Part shown: piece by piece, positions 25,864 to 35,726 of the stretch
How the letters are laid out: each line of letters begins with the position of its first letter
Position numbering within the stretch: position 1 is the first letter of the stretch
Assembly (NCBI GenBank): GCA_025350695.1
Contig: JANXXI010000005.1
Span: 28,647 to 92,646, forward strand
Direction: 5' to 3'
Source: Acidobacteriota bacterium
Lineage (GTDB): Bacteria > Acidobacteriota > Terriglobia > Bryobacterales > Bryobacteraceae
DNA: 64,000 nucleotides
Notes under the pieces: model-generated
What the model was told of the DNA's origin: nothing
What the model saw: only the letters and a program-made list of their open reading frames with translations
The model's database searches: none
Position numbers and translations under genes: made by a program

Positions 25864-27137
25864 TAAACGAATTTGGTGATGCCAGGACGTGGAGTGGCTG
25901 GAACTTCCCACTTCATGTTCCAATCCATTTTTTCCGGAATCAGCCTTTCCTGCGAATTCATCGCTTGCTCCCATGTGATTTGCTGTCCAGTATACGCAGC
26001 CATACGCCCCATAATGGCCAGCATAGTGGACGTTGCTAAACGTTCGCCGTTATTGATCACAGTGCCCTTGCGGATGGAAGCAAACAGCACGTCGTGCTCG
26101 CGCTGATACATGTCGTACTTCTGGCCTTCGTAGCTCCAACTGGTTTCGCCTTCGATGCGCGGATTCGGACCGCGCCCGATGATGGCTGTGCCCTTCGTGC
26201 CTTGAATATAATCAGCATTTTCGTTGTAGCAGCCAACGATTTGCCGGTTAGCGACAGTGGCCCGCGCATTGTTCGGGTAAAGGTAATTCACCTCGAAGTG
26301 ATCGTAAATGTTGCCGCCTTCCGCTGGAATCTGGCGTCCACCAACGGCCACGCAACTGATGGGCGGTTGGTCATTGAATGCCCATGCCACTTTATCCACC
26401 GTGTGCACCGCCTGTTCCACTAAACTATCGCCGCACAGCCAGGAGAAGTTGTACCAATTACGAACCTGCCACTCCATATCGCTCATCCCCGCCGGCCGTT
26501 CGGAGGCGGGAGGCATCGGCTTTACAGGCGTTGTATAGTAAGTGCCATAGTAATTGACGATGTTGCCGATCGCGCCATTCTGGATCTTGTCGAACGTTTC
26601 GACAATGTGGTTCGCATAACGCCAACAGAAGCCAGCCACCAGGTTCAGGTTTTTCTCCTTCGCCATCTTCACGCTTTCCAAAACGTGGCGGACTCCAGGT
26701 GCATCTGTAGAAACGGGCTTTTCAACGAATAGGTGCTTCTTGGCCTCAACGGCGGCTCGAAGATGCAGTGGACGGAAGCCGGGCGGCGTTGCAAGCAGAA
26801 CCACGTCTACTCCACTATTCACCAGTTTTTCGTAGCCATCAAGCCCGGTGAACTTCTTGGCTTTTTCCACCTTCAGGCGCGTGCGCACTTCCGGCTTCAA
26901 GAATTTTTCCAGCGAACCGAGGCTTTCATCAATGCGCTCGATCGTAATGTCAGCCATGGAGACCAATTCGGCCCCGTCATCAGCTTTAATCGCTTGGGCC
27001 GTCGCGCCAGTGCCTCGCCCACCACAGCCGACTATGCCGACCTTAATAGCGTTGGTCACGGATGCGCCCTTCAGCAGGGCAGGCACTCCGAAAGCGGAGG
27101 CGGTTTTAATAAAAGTGCGGCGTGTGTTCTCGCTCAT
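25863..27137 (-). CDS. Gfo/Idh/MocA-family oxidoreductase, Tat-exported
   Basis: A 424-residue NAD(P)-dependent oxidoreductase-like protein. It begins with a Tat leader (TRRTFIKTA) and then the Rossmann motif VGIVGCGGRGTGA. The VEKPVSTD segment holds the conserved Lys of the family, and a C-terminal Gfo/Idh domain follows. Exported members of this family usually act on sugars or inositol-like compounds outside the cytoplasm, sometimes with tightly bound cofactor. It is the first gene of the overlapping set Gfo/Idh, cytochrome-SUMF1, apbE. The substrate is not recognisable. Confidence 0.88.
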   Translation of the reverse strand: MSENTRRTFIKTASAFGVPALLKGASVTNAIKVGIVGCGGRGTGATAQAIKADDGAELVSMADITIERIDESLGSLEKFLKPEVRTRLKVEKAKKFTGLDGYEKLVNSGVDVVLLATPPGFRPLHLRAAVEAKKHLFVEKPVSTDAPGVRHVLESVKMAKEKNLNLVAGFCWRYANHIVETFDKIQNGAIGNIVNYYGTYYTTPVKPMPPASERPAGMSDMEWQVRNWYNFSWLCGDSLVEQAVHTVDKVAWAFNDQPPISCVAVGGRQIPAEGGNIYDHFEVNYLYPNNARATVANRQIVGCYNENADYIQGTKGTAIIGRGPNPRIEGETSWSYEGQKYDMYQREHDVLFASIRKGTVINNGERLATSTMLAIMGRMAAYTGQQITWEQAMNSQERLIPEKMDWNMKWEVPATPRPGITKFV

Positions 27138-27343
27138 ATTATTTTCAGCATATCACTGGCTGACAATACGAAGTGGGATCTTTCAGTCTTTTCAGAATGA
27201 GCACGCTGACTATGCTGATTTCCCTCTGCGTCACCCAAACGGATTTTTTGCAAACAAATCAACAACTGAGCGACGAAATTCCCCGACGTAGTGGCGCGAA
27301 AGAAAGAAGCGCCCTGAGTCTGCAGTTCTTAACGAACGTTCGG

Positions 27344-27922
27344 CTACTTCTTCGGCGGGCTCATCATGATGTGCGCCCCAGCTTTTCCTGGATACATCAA
27401 CCATGGCTCAGTCCCGGATTTCGTGGTCAATCCAGTCGATTCCGGCGTGGCGTAAGGCGTGTAGATCACCCAACGCAAATAGGAATCCACCACCTTGTCC
27501 GACGCCATATCGTAGCTCTTGCCCGTCAGCACATACAGCATGCGAGGCAGCTTTGGCAGCGCCAATTTACCCTCATCCACTTCCTTCCAGCGCATTTCGT
27601 GACGGGCATTGCCCTTGACTCCTTGCGTCGCAAGCTCACGCCCACGGGCCATGAAAGGCTCCAATTCCTTGTGATAGCAATCCACCTCGAAGCCTTCGGT
27701 GGCGGGGTTGTCCGCAAGGCAAATTAAATCATTTGTGCCCTTGCGCAGCGTGATCTGTTTGCCTTCGGGTGAATAGCCCAGAACTTCGGCTCCTTCGCGC
27801 CGGTCCTTCGGGGCCGCCTGCACAGCACCGGCGATTTGTTCAGCGACAGGGGGAACAGGTTGCGCGGCGATGGCGCTAAGCGCGCACAGGGCAGCGGAAG
27901 CTAGTAACGTTATTGATCTCAT
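27344..27922 (-). CDS. Secreted protein of unknown function
   Basis: A 192-residue protein with a clear signal peptide (cleavage after about AIAAQ, residue 20). The mature part contains LICLADNPATEGFEVDCY with two cysteines, EMRWKEVDEGKLALP, and a VIYTPYATPESTG stretch ending in WLMYPGKAGAHIMM. I do not recognise a named family; similar secreted proteins occur in Acidobacteria. It lies 32 bases before the PSD1 gene in the same direction but is transcribed after it, so it may be the last gene of that leftward run. The 206-base gap on its other side holds nothing recognisable. Confidence 0.6.
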   Translation of the reverse strand: MRSITLLASAALCALSAIAAQPVPPVAEQIAGAVQAAPKDRREGAEVLGYSPEGKQITLRKGTNDLICLADNPATEGFEVDCYHKELEPFMARGRELATQGVKGNARHEMRWKEVDEGKLALPKLPRMLYVLTGKSYDMASDKVVDSYLRWVIYTPYATPESTGLTTKSGTEPWLMYPGKAGAHIMMSPPKK

Positions 27923-27954
27923 GGCACTATCTTATAACTGCCGGCGCAAGTTTG

Positions 27955-30618
27955 CTACGGCAGAAAGACAAACTCATTCGACGACATCAGCACATGACAA
28001 AAGCTTTGCCACGCTTTCGCCCGCGCATCGTTCCCACCAAGTTTCTGCGCCATGCTCGCAATATAGCTCAATGCCCTATCCACTTCCTGCGGCTCGGCCT
28101 TGCGCGTCAACGCCAACAGATACGCCCGATCAATGCGCGAGGAATCCGTAAGCGATTCGTCCGTCAGCAACCGGTCCGCAAACCCCTTGGCATGCTCCAC
28201 CACATACTTGCTGTTCATCATGAACAACGCCTGCGGAGCCACATTCGTTCGCGGCCGCCCGTCGCTTGAAGTTGTCGCATCGCCATAATCAAACGTCGCC
28301 AGCACGGTAGGAATGCTGCCACGCCGCACTGGAATATACAATGTCCGACGCGTCATATCATCGGGCTCAACCTTCGGACGCTTCATTTTGCCGCTAGGAA
28401 GCATGGGGCCTCCTAAAGCGCCGTCCAGGCTTCCATCCAACACCAGAAAACTGTCGCGAATCTGTTCCACGCTCATGCGGGCCCTCGGGAAGCGACTCAA
28501 CAATCGGTTGGAAGGGTCAGCCTGCTTGGCCTCCGGCGCGACCGTCGTCGACATCCGATAGGCGTTCGACAAAAGGATCGTCCGATGCAGCGCCTTCACC
28601 GACCAACCTTGCTCAACAAACTGCGTCGCCAAATAATCCAGTAATTCGGGATGCGATGGCTTCTCACCAGTCGTGCCCCAGTTGTTAGCCGTGCGCACCA
28701 ACGCCTCCCCGAAATGGCCCTGCCAAACCCGGTTCACAAAAACGCGGGCCGTCAACGGGTTCGATCGATCCGTCAGCCAGGCAGCCAACTCCATCCGGCC
28801 GCTACCTTTAATATCGTGCGGTTGCTTGGGTGTCATCACCGTAAGGAACTGTTTGCCCACCGGTTCCCCCGGATTCAAATGGTCGCCCCGCGTGAAAATC
28901 CGCTGCTGTATCGAAGGCCCGTCGGTAACAGCGCTGGCCATCGCCGGTTCGGCCGGCATGGTGCGTTCCAGTTCAGCATATTCCGCCCGAAGCTGAGCCA
29001 CACGGGGGCTATCGGTCAGTTCCATCGGCCCACCAAACGTCGTCGCCGCGAAAAACGAATTGTCCTTACCATCAAACTTGGGCCGCTCCGGCAAGTCACG
29101 ATCCGCCGCCACTTCCTGCGCGTACCGCCGGCGCCAGTTACTAAGTTGCGTGTCCCACTTGGTCGCTGTTGCGTCGTAAGTTATCTGATAGTTTTTCGCG
29201 ACAGCGGCGATCGTTTCCTCCGTCGCTTCCCGCCATGTCCTCCAGTAGTCGGCGTCTTTCTTAGCTAGGTCCACCCATCGATCAAGCAGTCTCCGCTCCA
29301 AGCCCAACTCCTCAGCCAAAGCCGCCGTGGGCTTCTTCAAATGCTGCGCTTTCCAGGCAGCCACCAAGTATTCGGCGATCTTCGGACGCAGCAGCAGGTT
29401 CTCGCGAGTGGCATCCTCGGCAGCGGCATCTTCCAGCTCAATGCGCTTTGAATAAGTCCGCCAACGATGGGCTTGATACATGCCATATTCACCAGCATCG
29501 AGCGGCGCGTTGTACAAGTAGGAAACCGAGCCAGGACGGCCAAGATTGCGGAAGCTTTGCGTGCTGGCGAAGATCGAAGCCAATCCGTAATAGTCCTTGG
29601 TGAGGATCGGATCGAACTTGTGATCGTGACATCGAGCGCAGGAAACAGTCAGTCCTAACAGCGCCTTCGACACGGTGTCGATCTGCTCGTCCACCACGTC
29701 ATAGATCATCTTGATTCGATCCTGTTGCGCCAGCGGCTTGGGCCCAAGCGCTAGAAATCCAGTGGCTACGGTGCGCTCCTGTTTACGTTCCGGGCCTGTC
29801 ATCAGGTCGCCCGCAATCTGCTCCTGAACAAACTGGTTGAACGGAAGATCAGCATTAAAAGCATTCACCACGTAATCGCGGTAACGCCAAGCGTAAGGAT
29901 AGATGTGGTCTTCATCCATGCCCGTGGAATCCGCATACCGGGCGACGTCAAGCCAATGGCGTCCCCAACGTTCCCCATAACGCGGCGAGGCCAGCAGCTT
30001 ATCCACCACCTTCGCATACGCTTGCTTCGATTCATCTTTGAGAAACGCATCGATCTCTTCAAGCGAAGGCGGCAGACCCGTAAGGTCATACGTCACCCGC
30101 CGCAACAACGCTAGCTTCGATACGGCTCCAGCAGGCTTCAGCCCTTGCGCTTCCAACTTAGCCAGCACAAACCGGTCCACATTCGTTTGCACCCATGCTT
30201 CGTTTTTCACTTTTGGAGGAACTACGTTCCGCACCGGTTGAAACGCCCAATGATTGGTGGTCAATTTCTTTTCAGCGGTAACCGGAGCGTTTGGCCAATC
30301 AGCGCCAAGCCCGATCCATTCACGAATAGAAGCGATTGCCTCAGCCCCGAGTTTCCCCGAAGGCGGCATCTTCACTTTTTCGCCGTAAGTGACAGCGGAA
30401 TACAGGCGGCTCTGCTGCGGATCACCTCTTACCACAAAGGAACTTACGTTCACCCCTGTCTGTAGATCGAGCCCGCCCATCTTCACGTTGCCGCTATGGC
30501 AGGCGTAGCAATGCTGCGCCAACACGGGCCTAACCTTCTTTTCAAAGTGTTCCAAACCCGCGTCCTGCGCGAGCAACGGAAGCGTCAACAGAAAGAGACA
30601 ACTACGCAATGATGCCAT
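27955..30618 (-). CDS. PSD1-type planctomycete cytochrome protein (PSCyt1, DUF1549, DUF1553)
   Basis: An 887-residue exported protein with the domain order typical of planctomycete and acidobacterial PSD1 proteins: signal peptide, cytochrome domain with CYACH (Cys37, Cys40, His41) and a GGLDL segment, then DUF1549 starting at about residue 150 (VDRFVLAKLEAQGL, then LTGLPP and YGERWGRHWLDVARYADS), and DUF1553 in the C-terminal 280 residues (WLTDRSNPLTARVFVNRVWQ; MNSKYVVEHAKGFADRLL). These proteins always travel with DUF1501 proteins and are thought to act in oxidation or breakdown of complex organic matter, but no reaction is established. It overlaps the DUF1501 gene by 17 bases. Confidence 0.93.
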   Translation of the reverse strand: MASLRSCLFLLTLPLLAQDAGLEHFEKKVRPVLAQHCYACHSGNVKMGGLDLQTGVNVSSFVVRGDPQQSRLYSAVTYGEKVKMPPSGKLGAEAIASIREWIGLGADWPNAPVTAEKKLTTNHWAFQPVRNVVPPKVKNEAWVQTNVDRFVLAKLEAQGLKPAGAVSKLALLRRVTYDLTGLPPSLEEIDAFLKDESKQAYAKVVDKLLASPRYGERWGRHWLDVARYADSTGMDEDHIYPYAWRYRDYVVNAFNADLPFNQFVQEQIAGDLMTGPERKQERTVATGFLALGPKPLAQQDRIKMIYDVVDEQIDTVSKALLGLTVSCARCHDHKFDPILTKDYYGLASIFASTQSFRNLGRPGSVSYLYNAPLDAGEYGMYQAHRWRTYSKRIELEDAAAEDATRENLLLRPKIAEYLVAAWKAQHLKKPTAALAEELGLERRLLDRWVDLAKKDADYWRTWREATEETIAAVAKNYQITYDATATKWDTQLSNWRRRYAQEVAADRDLPERPKFDGKDNSFFAATTFGGPMELTDSPRVAQLRAEYAELERTMPAEPAMASAVTDGPSIQQRIFTRGDHLNPGEPVGKQFLTVMTPKQPHDIKGSGRMELAAWLTDRSNPLTARVFVNRVWQGHFGEALVRTANNWGTTGEKPSHPELLDYLATQFVEQGWSVKALHRTILLSNAYRMSTTVAPEAKQADPSNRLLSRFPRARMSVEQIRDSFLVLDGSLDGALGGPMLPSGKMKRPKVEPDDMTRRTLYIPVRRGSIPTVLATFDYGDATTSSDGRPRTNVAPQALFMMNSKYVVEHAKGFADRLLTDESLTDSSRIDRAYLLALTRKAEPQEVDRALSYIASMAQKLGGNDARAKAWQSFCHVLMSSNEFVFLP

Positions 30619-32002
30619 GGGCCACCGATCCTGCTATATCCGTCAACCGGAAATTCCGTCCCGCGAAGGGATAAGTCAATTTTTCGTGATTGAGCCCCAT
30701 AAGGTGCAGCACTGTGGCATGCAGGTCGTGAAGGTGCATGCGATTTTCCACGGCGTGATAACCGAACTCGTCAGTCGCCCCATAAACGAATCCCGGCTTC
30801 ACGCCCGCCCCGGCCATCCACATCGTGTAGCCGTAAGGATTATGGTCGCGGCCATCGTTGCCTTGCGCCCACGGAGTACGCCCAAACTCGCCGCCCCAAA
30901 TCACCAGCGTATCCTGTAACAAACCCCTCGCCTTCAAATCCTTCAACAATCCAGCAATTGGCTTATCCACTTCCGCCGCATTTTTCGTGTGCAGCTTCTG
31001 CAGTTCGCTGTGCTGATCCCATTTGTAACTGTGGGAGCACTGCACAAACCGCACGCCCCGTTCACTCAGCCGCCTAGCCAGCAAACACTGCCAACCAAAA
31101 TCACGAGTAACCTCGTCATCCATGCCATACAACTTCTTGGTGGCTTCCGATTCCCGATCCACTTCAAACGCCTCCGGGGCCTTCACCTGCATCCGGAACG
31201 CCAGCTCAAAAGCCCCGATCCGCGCTTCCAGTTCCGGATCATGATCGTTCGCTGATGCATGCTTGCGATTCATGTTTTGCAACATGTCCAGCTCGTAGCG
31301 CTGATGCTCCGCAGGCAGTCCCTTCGAGATTAAATAGGGTACGGGCTCTTTCGCAATCTCCTCCACCTTCATGCCCGAGTTGCCGATAGCGGTGCCTTGA
31401 TAATCGCTCGGAAGGAAGCTGGAGCTCCAATTGTTCTGCCCGCCGTGACCCAGCGATGGCTTAATAGTAATGAAGCCCGGCAGATTCTGGTTTTCAGTAC
31501 CCAGGCCGTAAAGCATCCACGAACCCATGCTGGGCCGCTTAAACGAAAACACGCCGGTATGCAGTTGCAGCAGCGCCGCCCCGTGATCGACGCCATCGCC
31601 GACCATGGATCGCAGAACGCACAGGTCGTCGGCGCAAGTAGCCACGTTCGGAAAAAGGCTGCTGACCGGAATACCGCTCTGGCCATGTTGTTTGAAATCC
31701 CATAACGGTTTCATCAGCCCACGCACAGCATCCTCGCCAAACGTCAATCCACGTTTGAATGGCACAGGCTTGCCATTGTCCGTCACTAGCCGTGGCTTCG
31801 GATCGAACGTGTCGATGCTCGAAGGCCCGCCATGCATGAAAAGAAAAATAACGCGTTTGGCCTTCGGTGCAAAATGCGGATTCTTCAGCCCCAGGGGATT
31901 AGTGGCTTCCGCCCCAAACAATCCTCGAAGTCCCAAGAGGCCAAAGCCAGCCCCCGATTGACGCAATAGGGCGCGGCGAGGAATTTTGCGTGGTAACGGC
32001 AT
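30602..32002 (-). CDS. DUF1501 protein, Tat-exported
   Basis: A 466-residue protein of the DUF1501 family, which has a sulfatase/phosphatase-like fold. A Tat leader (PRRALLRQSGAGFGLLGLRGLFG) is followed by VIFLFMHGGPSSIDTFDPK, the conserved start of the domain, and later DTLVIWGGEFGRTPW and GRDHNPYG. It is the obligatory neighbour of PSD1 proteins, and the 17-base overlap with that gene supports coupled synthesis. Start chosen at ATG 32002; a GTG two codons upstream (32008) is equally possible. Its function is not known. It is divergent from the TonB-dependent receptor gene at 32403. Confidence 0.92.
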   Translation of the reverse strand: MPLPRKIPRRALLRQSGAGFGLLGLRGLFGAEATNPLGLKNPHFAPKAKRVIFLFMHGGPSSIDTFDPKPRLVTDNGKPVPFKRGLTFGEDAVRGLMKPLWDFKQHGQSGIPVSSLFPNVATCADDLCVLRSMVGDGVDHGAALLQLHTGVFSFKRPSMGSWMLYGLGTENQNLPGFITIKPSLGHGGQNNWSSSFLPSDYQGTAIGNSGMKVEEIAKEPVPYLISKGLPAEHQRYELDMLQNMNRKHASANDHDPELEARIGAFELAFRMQVKAPEAFEVDRESEATKKLYGMDDEVTRDFGWQCLLARRLSERGVRFVQCSHSYKWDQHSELQKLHTKNAAEVDKPIAGLLKDLKARGLLQDTLVIWGGEFGRTPWAQGNDGRDHNPYGYTMWMAGAGVKPGFVYGATDEFGYHAVENRMHLHDLHATVLHLMGLNHEKLTYPFAGRNFRLTDIAGSVAHGIIA

Positions 32003-32402
32003 GACCACATTCTATCTAAATCCTTCTATCTGTTCGTTTGGCGCCCGAGGTGCCCCTATGCAACTCGGAAAATACGCCGTTCCCTACGTCAATTTCACGA
32101 GCCTCATTGGACGGTAGTGATGCTTCCATAGCCTCGACCTTTCAAGTTGGCCGCCCCATTCACGCCAACATATCTAATGTCCGACAGCATGGATGGATTC
32201 AACTCTCCCTCGCAGATTCGCTCTCTCGTTACAAACTACGACGGAGGCCCGCGTAGTTGTCCTTTTACAAAACACCAAGTGCTGAACTCAAGAAGGATGA
32301 TTTTATTCCACGCGTGATGTGTCGCCGACCCCGTGCAGGTTCAGTAAGTCGGGGTCTAGCTGTGATAAAGTTAATGCAAATTGGTCCTGTTTGGAGGTCG
32401 AA
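32003..32402. promoter_or_regulatory. 400-base divergent promoter region, DUF1501 and TonB receptor
   Basis: No gene is seen. The spacing between two divergent units is large enough for both promoters. A hairpin GACCCCG (32327-32333) with CGGGGTC (32350-32356) lies 47 bases before the receptor start and could be part of its mRNA leader. A clear -35/-10 pair was not found. Confidence 0.4.
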
Positions 32403-35400
32403 ATGCGTCTCTCGTTCTTGCTCACAATAGCCTTCGTGCTCACCCTGGAAGCACAACAGTCCACGGCCAGACTCCTGGGAACCGTGCTCGATCCCGGCTC
32501 CGCCTCCATCAGCGGCGCAACCATAACAGTCGTAAACATCGCTACGTCGCAACGGCGTTCCGTCCAGACAAACGCCGAAGGCGAATATTCCATTTCGCTG
32601 CTCCCTATCGGCGAGTACACAATGCTGGTCGAGGCTGCCGGCTTTCCTTCTAAATCCATCCGCGGCATCGTGCTGCAAGTCGATCAGGAAGCCCGCATCG
32701 ACGTTAGTATGAAGCTCGGCTCCACTAACGAGACCATTACCGTTCAGGCCGAGGCGCCTTTGCTCGTCACCGACACATCGTCCGTTGGTCAAGTGATCGA
32801 AAATAAAGCCATCGTGAACATGCCCTTGAACGGCCGTGCATTCTGGCAGCTGGCGCAACTCACCCCCGGCGTGGTCTTTACCCCCGGCGGTTCCGATATT
32901 ACTTCAGGCGGCCAAGGCATTCGGGCCACGCGAGTGGGCCTGCGAATCAGCGGAAGCAGCCGCCTCGCTGGTGGCTGGTTCCTGGACGGCTTCGATATCA
33001 CGGAGTACGAATTGGGCGCCACCTCGATCACTCCTTCCACCGACGCCATTCAGGAGTTCAAAGTTCTTGCCGGTGGCATGAGCGCCGAGTACGCCCTTCC
33101 ATCGGTGATAAACGCGGCGCTCAAAAGCGGATCGAATGCATTCCACGGTGGGCTCTACGAATACCTGCGCAATGAAAAGCTACAAGCCCGCAACTTTTTT
33201 GCCGCCACAATTCCGCCTCTTAAACGAAACCAGTTCGGCGCTACTTTTGGCGGCCCTATCCTGAAGGACAAGATCTTTTTCTTCACCGACTATGAGGGCG
33301 GAAGGACTCGCCAGGGAACCACCTTCAATACCGTAGTTCCCACACAAGCCCAACTCAACGGCGATTTCTTCGGGGCCAGGCCCATCTACGATCCGCTTTC
33401 CACCAGGTCCAATCCCGCCAATCCGAGCCAGTTCATCCGCGACGTGTTCCCGGGCAATATTCTCCCCCCGGGGAGAATCGCCAGCCAGGCAGCCTACTTC
33501 AAACCGTTTTTCCCCGTCCCAAACAGCGGCTTGAACCGTTTTACATCTTCACCGGCATTAGCCATCGATACCGACAAGTTCGACATCAAAGTGTCGCCGC
33601 GGCTATCCGCCAAGGACAGTATCGTCAGCCGTTACTCCTTCGTCAATAACAATGAGACTGATCCCGCCGCCTATCCCGCTCTTGGCGCGTATCCCCTGCG
33701 CAGCCGGTCGCAGAACGTTGGGCTCAGCTTCCTGCATGTCTTCACACCCAACGTCACCTGGGAGCTTGCGGGCAATTACTACCGAACCTTCTTTTACTTC
33801 CTGAACGCCAGCGCGTTCAATGGCAAAGACGTGGTTTCGCAAGCGGGCATCACCGGCTTTGAAGGGATCTCCAGCCTGCAACCGGCCGCTCCTCTTCTCA
33901 ATCTATCCGGCTACCAGGCATGGGCCGGCAGCACCGACAACCGCCCGAAAGCCAATCGCATCCGAACCTATCAATATCGCAGCGCCATCACTTGGTCGCA
34001 CGGCAATCACGATATGAAGTTCGGCATTCAGCTCTCGCACCAGGCCCACGCGTTCTTAAACGGCAACGCCTCTCAAGGCACATTCAATTTCGATGGCCGC
34101 TACACGCAGAATCCGCAGAGCACCGGAAACACGGGCGACTCGTTTGCCGACTTCCTCCTCGGCTATCCGTTCAGCGTGCAGCGCGCCACTCCCATCCAGA
34201 TTTTCGGCGATAGCGGAAACTTCCTCCACATGTACGGGCAGGACAACTATCGCTTGACTAAAAACCTGACCGTGAACGTTGGCGTTCGATGGGAAGTGAA
34301 CTCGATGTTGGTGGGCATACGCGGGCAATCGAACGCGTTTGATTTCGCTACCGGCAAGATCATCATACCCACTCGAAACGGTTCCCCGGACCTCACCGCC
34401 CAGCCAGGATCGGCCAAGGCTTGGGAGGTTTTCCGTCCGCTCCTTGAGACATCGGAGGAGAAGAATCTGCCGTGGTCGTTGCGGCATCCGAATCCGCACG
34501 ATATTGCGCCAAGAATTGGCTTTGCATGGCGTCCTAACGGCAGCAATCGCTGGGTGGTTCGCTCCGCTTACGGCATCTTCTATGTCTATCCGGATTCGAA
34601 CATTTTGTTAGGTCAAGTCCGCACGCCTCCGTTCGTAATCCTGCAGGTGATAAATAATGATGTGCCCACCGCGGCCACTCCGGTCCCCAGGCGCAATCTC
34701 GCTAATTATTTTCTTGGCCAATCGTTGGTGGACATAAACGCCACCCCCTCACCCACCACGGGCGGCACGGACTACGCGACCACTTACACACAGACCTGGA
34801 ACTTCAATGTGCAGCGGGAATTCGCCAACAGTATCGCGATGGAGGTGGGCTACGTGGCCAATAAGGGCACGCATCTTCAAACCTCATCTCAGTACAACGT
34901 TCCTTTTCCCGGCCCCGGCAATGTGCAGGCGCGCCGTCCCTATCCGCAGTGGGGCGTTCTGGATTACAAAATCTGGGGCGGATCGAGCACCTACCATAGC
35001 CTTCAAGCGAAGATAGAAAAACGCTTCTCTTCCGGATTCTCTTTCCTTGGCGCTTATACCTGGTCAAAATGCATTGATGGGCCAGGCAGCGAGGAGGGCG
35101 GGGCTCCCGCATACTACCTCGACAATCTCTACAAGGGCCGCTGCGATTATGACGTGCCCCACAACTTCGTGACCAGTTACATCTGGGAATTGCCGTTCGG
35201 AAAAGGCAGACGATTTTTATCCGGCGCACCCAAGGCGCTTGATTTCGTCGTGGGCGGCTGGCAGTGGCAAGGGATTAACACTCTGCAATCGGGCGTGCCC
35301 TATAACGTCAGCATTAACGTTGATCGCGCAAACACCGGCGTCGGCCAGCGTCCTGACGCGATTGCCCCTCCAGTTGAGCCTCGAATGCTGTCTTGTTGGT

Positions 35401-35726
35401 ACTTCACCTCATCCAATCCGGCCTGTAAAGCGGCGTTTCCCAACCAAGCGGATACCTTCGTTCTGCCTGCCATCTACACCTATGGGAATGCTGGCCGGAC
35501 GCTGTTACGGGGCGACCGTTTGATTCAACTCGACATGTCTCTGATCAAGAATTTTCGCGTAAGTGAATCGAAAGCTTTCGAGTTTCGGGCACAGGTGTTC
35601 AACCTTACCAACACACCCAGCTTCTCCTCACCCAGTGGCACGGTAAATCTGGCGACCGGCGGGCAAGTTACGGCGACGCGAAATCAACCCAGGCTGTATG
35701 AGTTCGGCCTGAAATTCAATTTCTAA
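32403..35726 (+). CDS. Oar-like TonB-dependent receptor with carboxypeptidase-like plug domain
   Basis: A 1,107-residue outer-membrane protein. Start ATG 32403 is chosen because GGAGGT at 32393-32398 is a good ribosome site and a signal peptide follows at once. Then come an Ig-like carboxypeptidase regulatory domain (ARLLGTVLDPGSASISGATI, about residues 25-105), a plug domain with LNGRAFWQLAQLTPGV and the repeated LDGFDITEYEL segment, and a large beta barrel ending in the aromatic signature KFNF needed for assembly. Such receptors import or sense large compounds with TonB energy. It is divergent from PSD1/DUF1501, which suggests a shared substrate pathway; that link is inference. Confidence 0.92.
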   Translation: MRLSFLLTIAFVLTLEAQQSTARLLGTVLDPGSASISGATITVVNIATSQRRSVQTNAEGEYSISLLPIGEYTMLVEAAGFPSKSIRGIVLQVDQEARIDVSMKLGSTNETITVQAEAPLLVTDTSSVGQVIENKAIVNMPLNGRAFWQLAQLTPGVVFTPGGSDITSGGQGIRATRVGLRISGSSRLAGGWFLDGFDITEYELGATSITPSTDAIQEFKVLAGGMSAEYALPSVINAALKSGSNAFHGGLYEYLRNEKLQARNFFAATIPPLKRNQFGATFGGPILKDKIFFFTDYEGGRTRQGTTFNTVVPTQAQLNGDFFGARPIYDPLSTRSNPANPSQFIRDVFPGNILPPGRIASQAAYFKPFFPVPNSGLNRFTSSPALAIDTDKFDIKVSPRLSAKDSIVSRYSFVNNNETDPAAYPALGAYPLRSRSQNVGLSFLHVFTPNVTWELAGNYYRTFFYFLNASAFNGKDVVSQAGITGFEGISSLQPAAPLLNLSGYQAWAGSTDNRPKANRIRTYQYRSAITWSHGNHDMKFGIQLSHQAHAFLNGNASQGTFNFDGRYTQNPQSTGNTGDSFADFLLGYPFSVQRATPIQIFGDSGNFLHMYGQDNYRLTKNLTVNVGVRWEVNSMLVGIRGQSNAFDFATGKIIIPTRNGSPDLTAQPGSAKAWEVFRPLLETSEEKNLPWSLRHPNPHDIAPRIGFAWRPNGSNRWVVRSAYGIFYVYPDSNILLGQVRTPPFVILQVINNDVPTAATPVPRRNLANYFLGQSLVDINATPSPTTGGTDYATTYTQTWNFNVQREFANSIAMEVGYVANKGTHLQTSSQYNVPFPGPGNVQARRPYPQWGVLDYKIWGGSSTYHSLQAKIEKRFSSGFSFLGAYTWSKCIDGPGSEEGGAPAYYLDNLYKGRCDYDVPHNFVTSYIWELPFGKGRRFLSGAPKALDFVVGGWQWQGINTLQSGVPYNVSINVDRANTGVGQRPDAIAPPVEPRMLSCWYFTSSNPACKAAFPNQADTFVLPAIYTYGNAGRTLLRGDRLIQLDMSLIKNFRVSESKAFEFRAQVFNLTNTPSFSSPSGTVNLATGGQVTATRNQPRLYEFGLKFNF

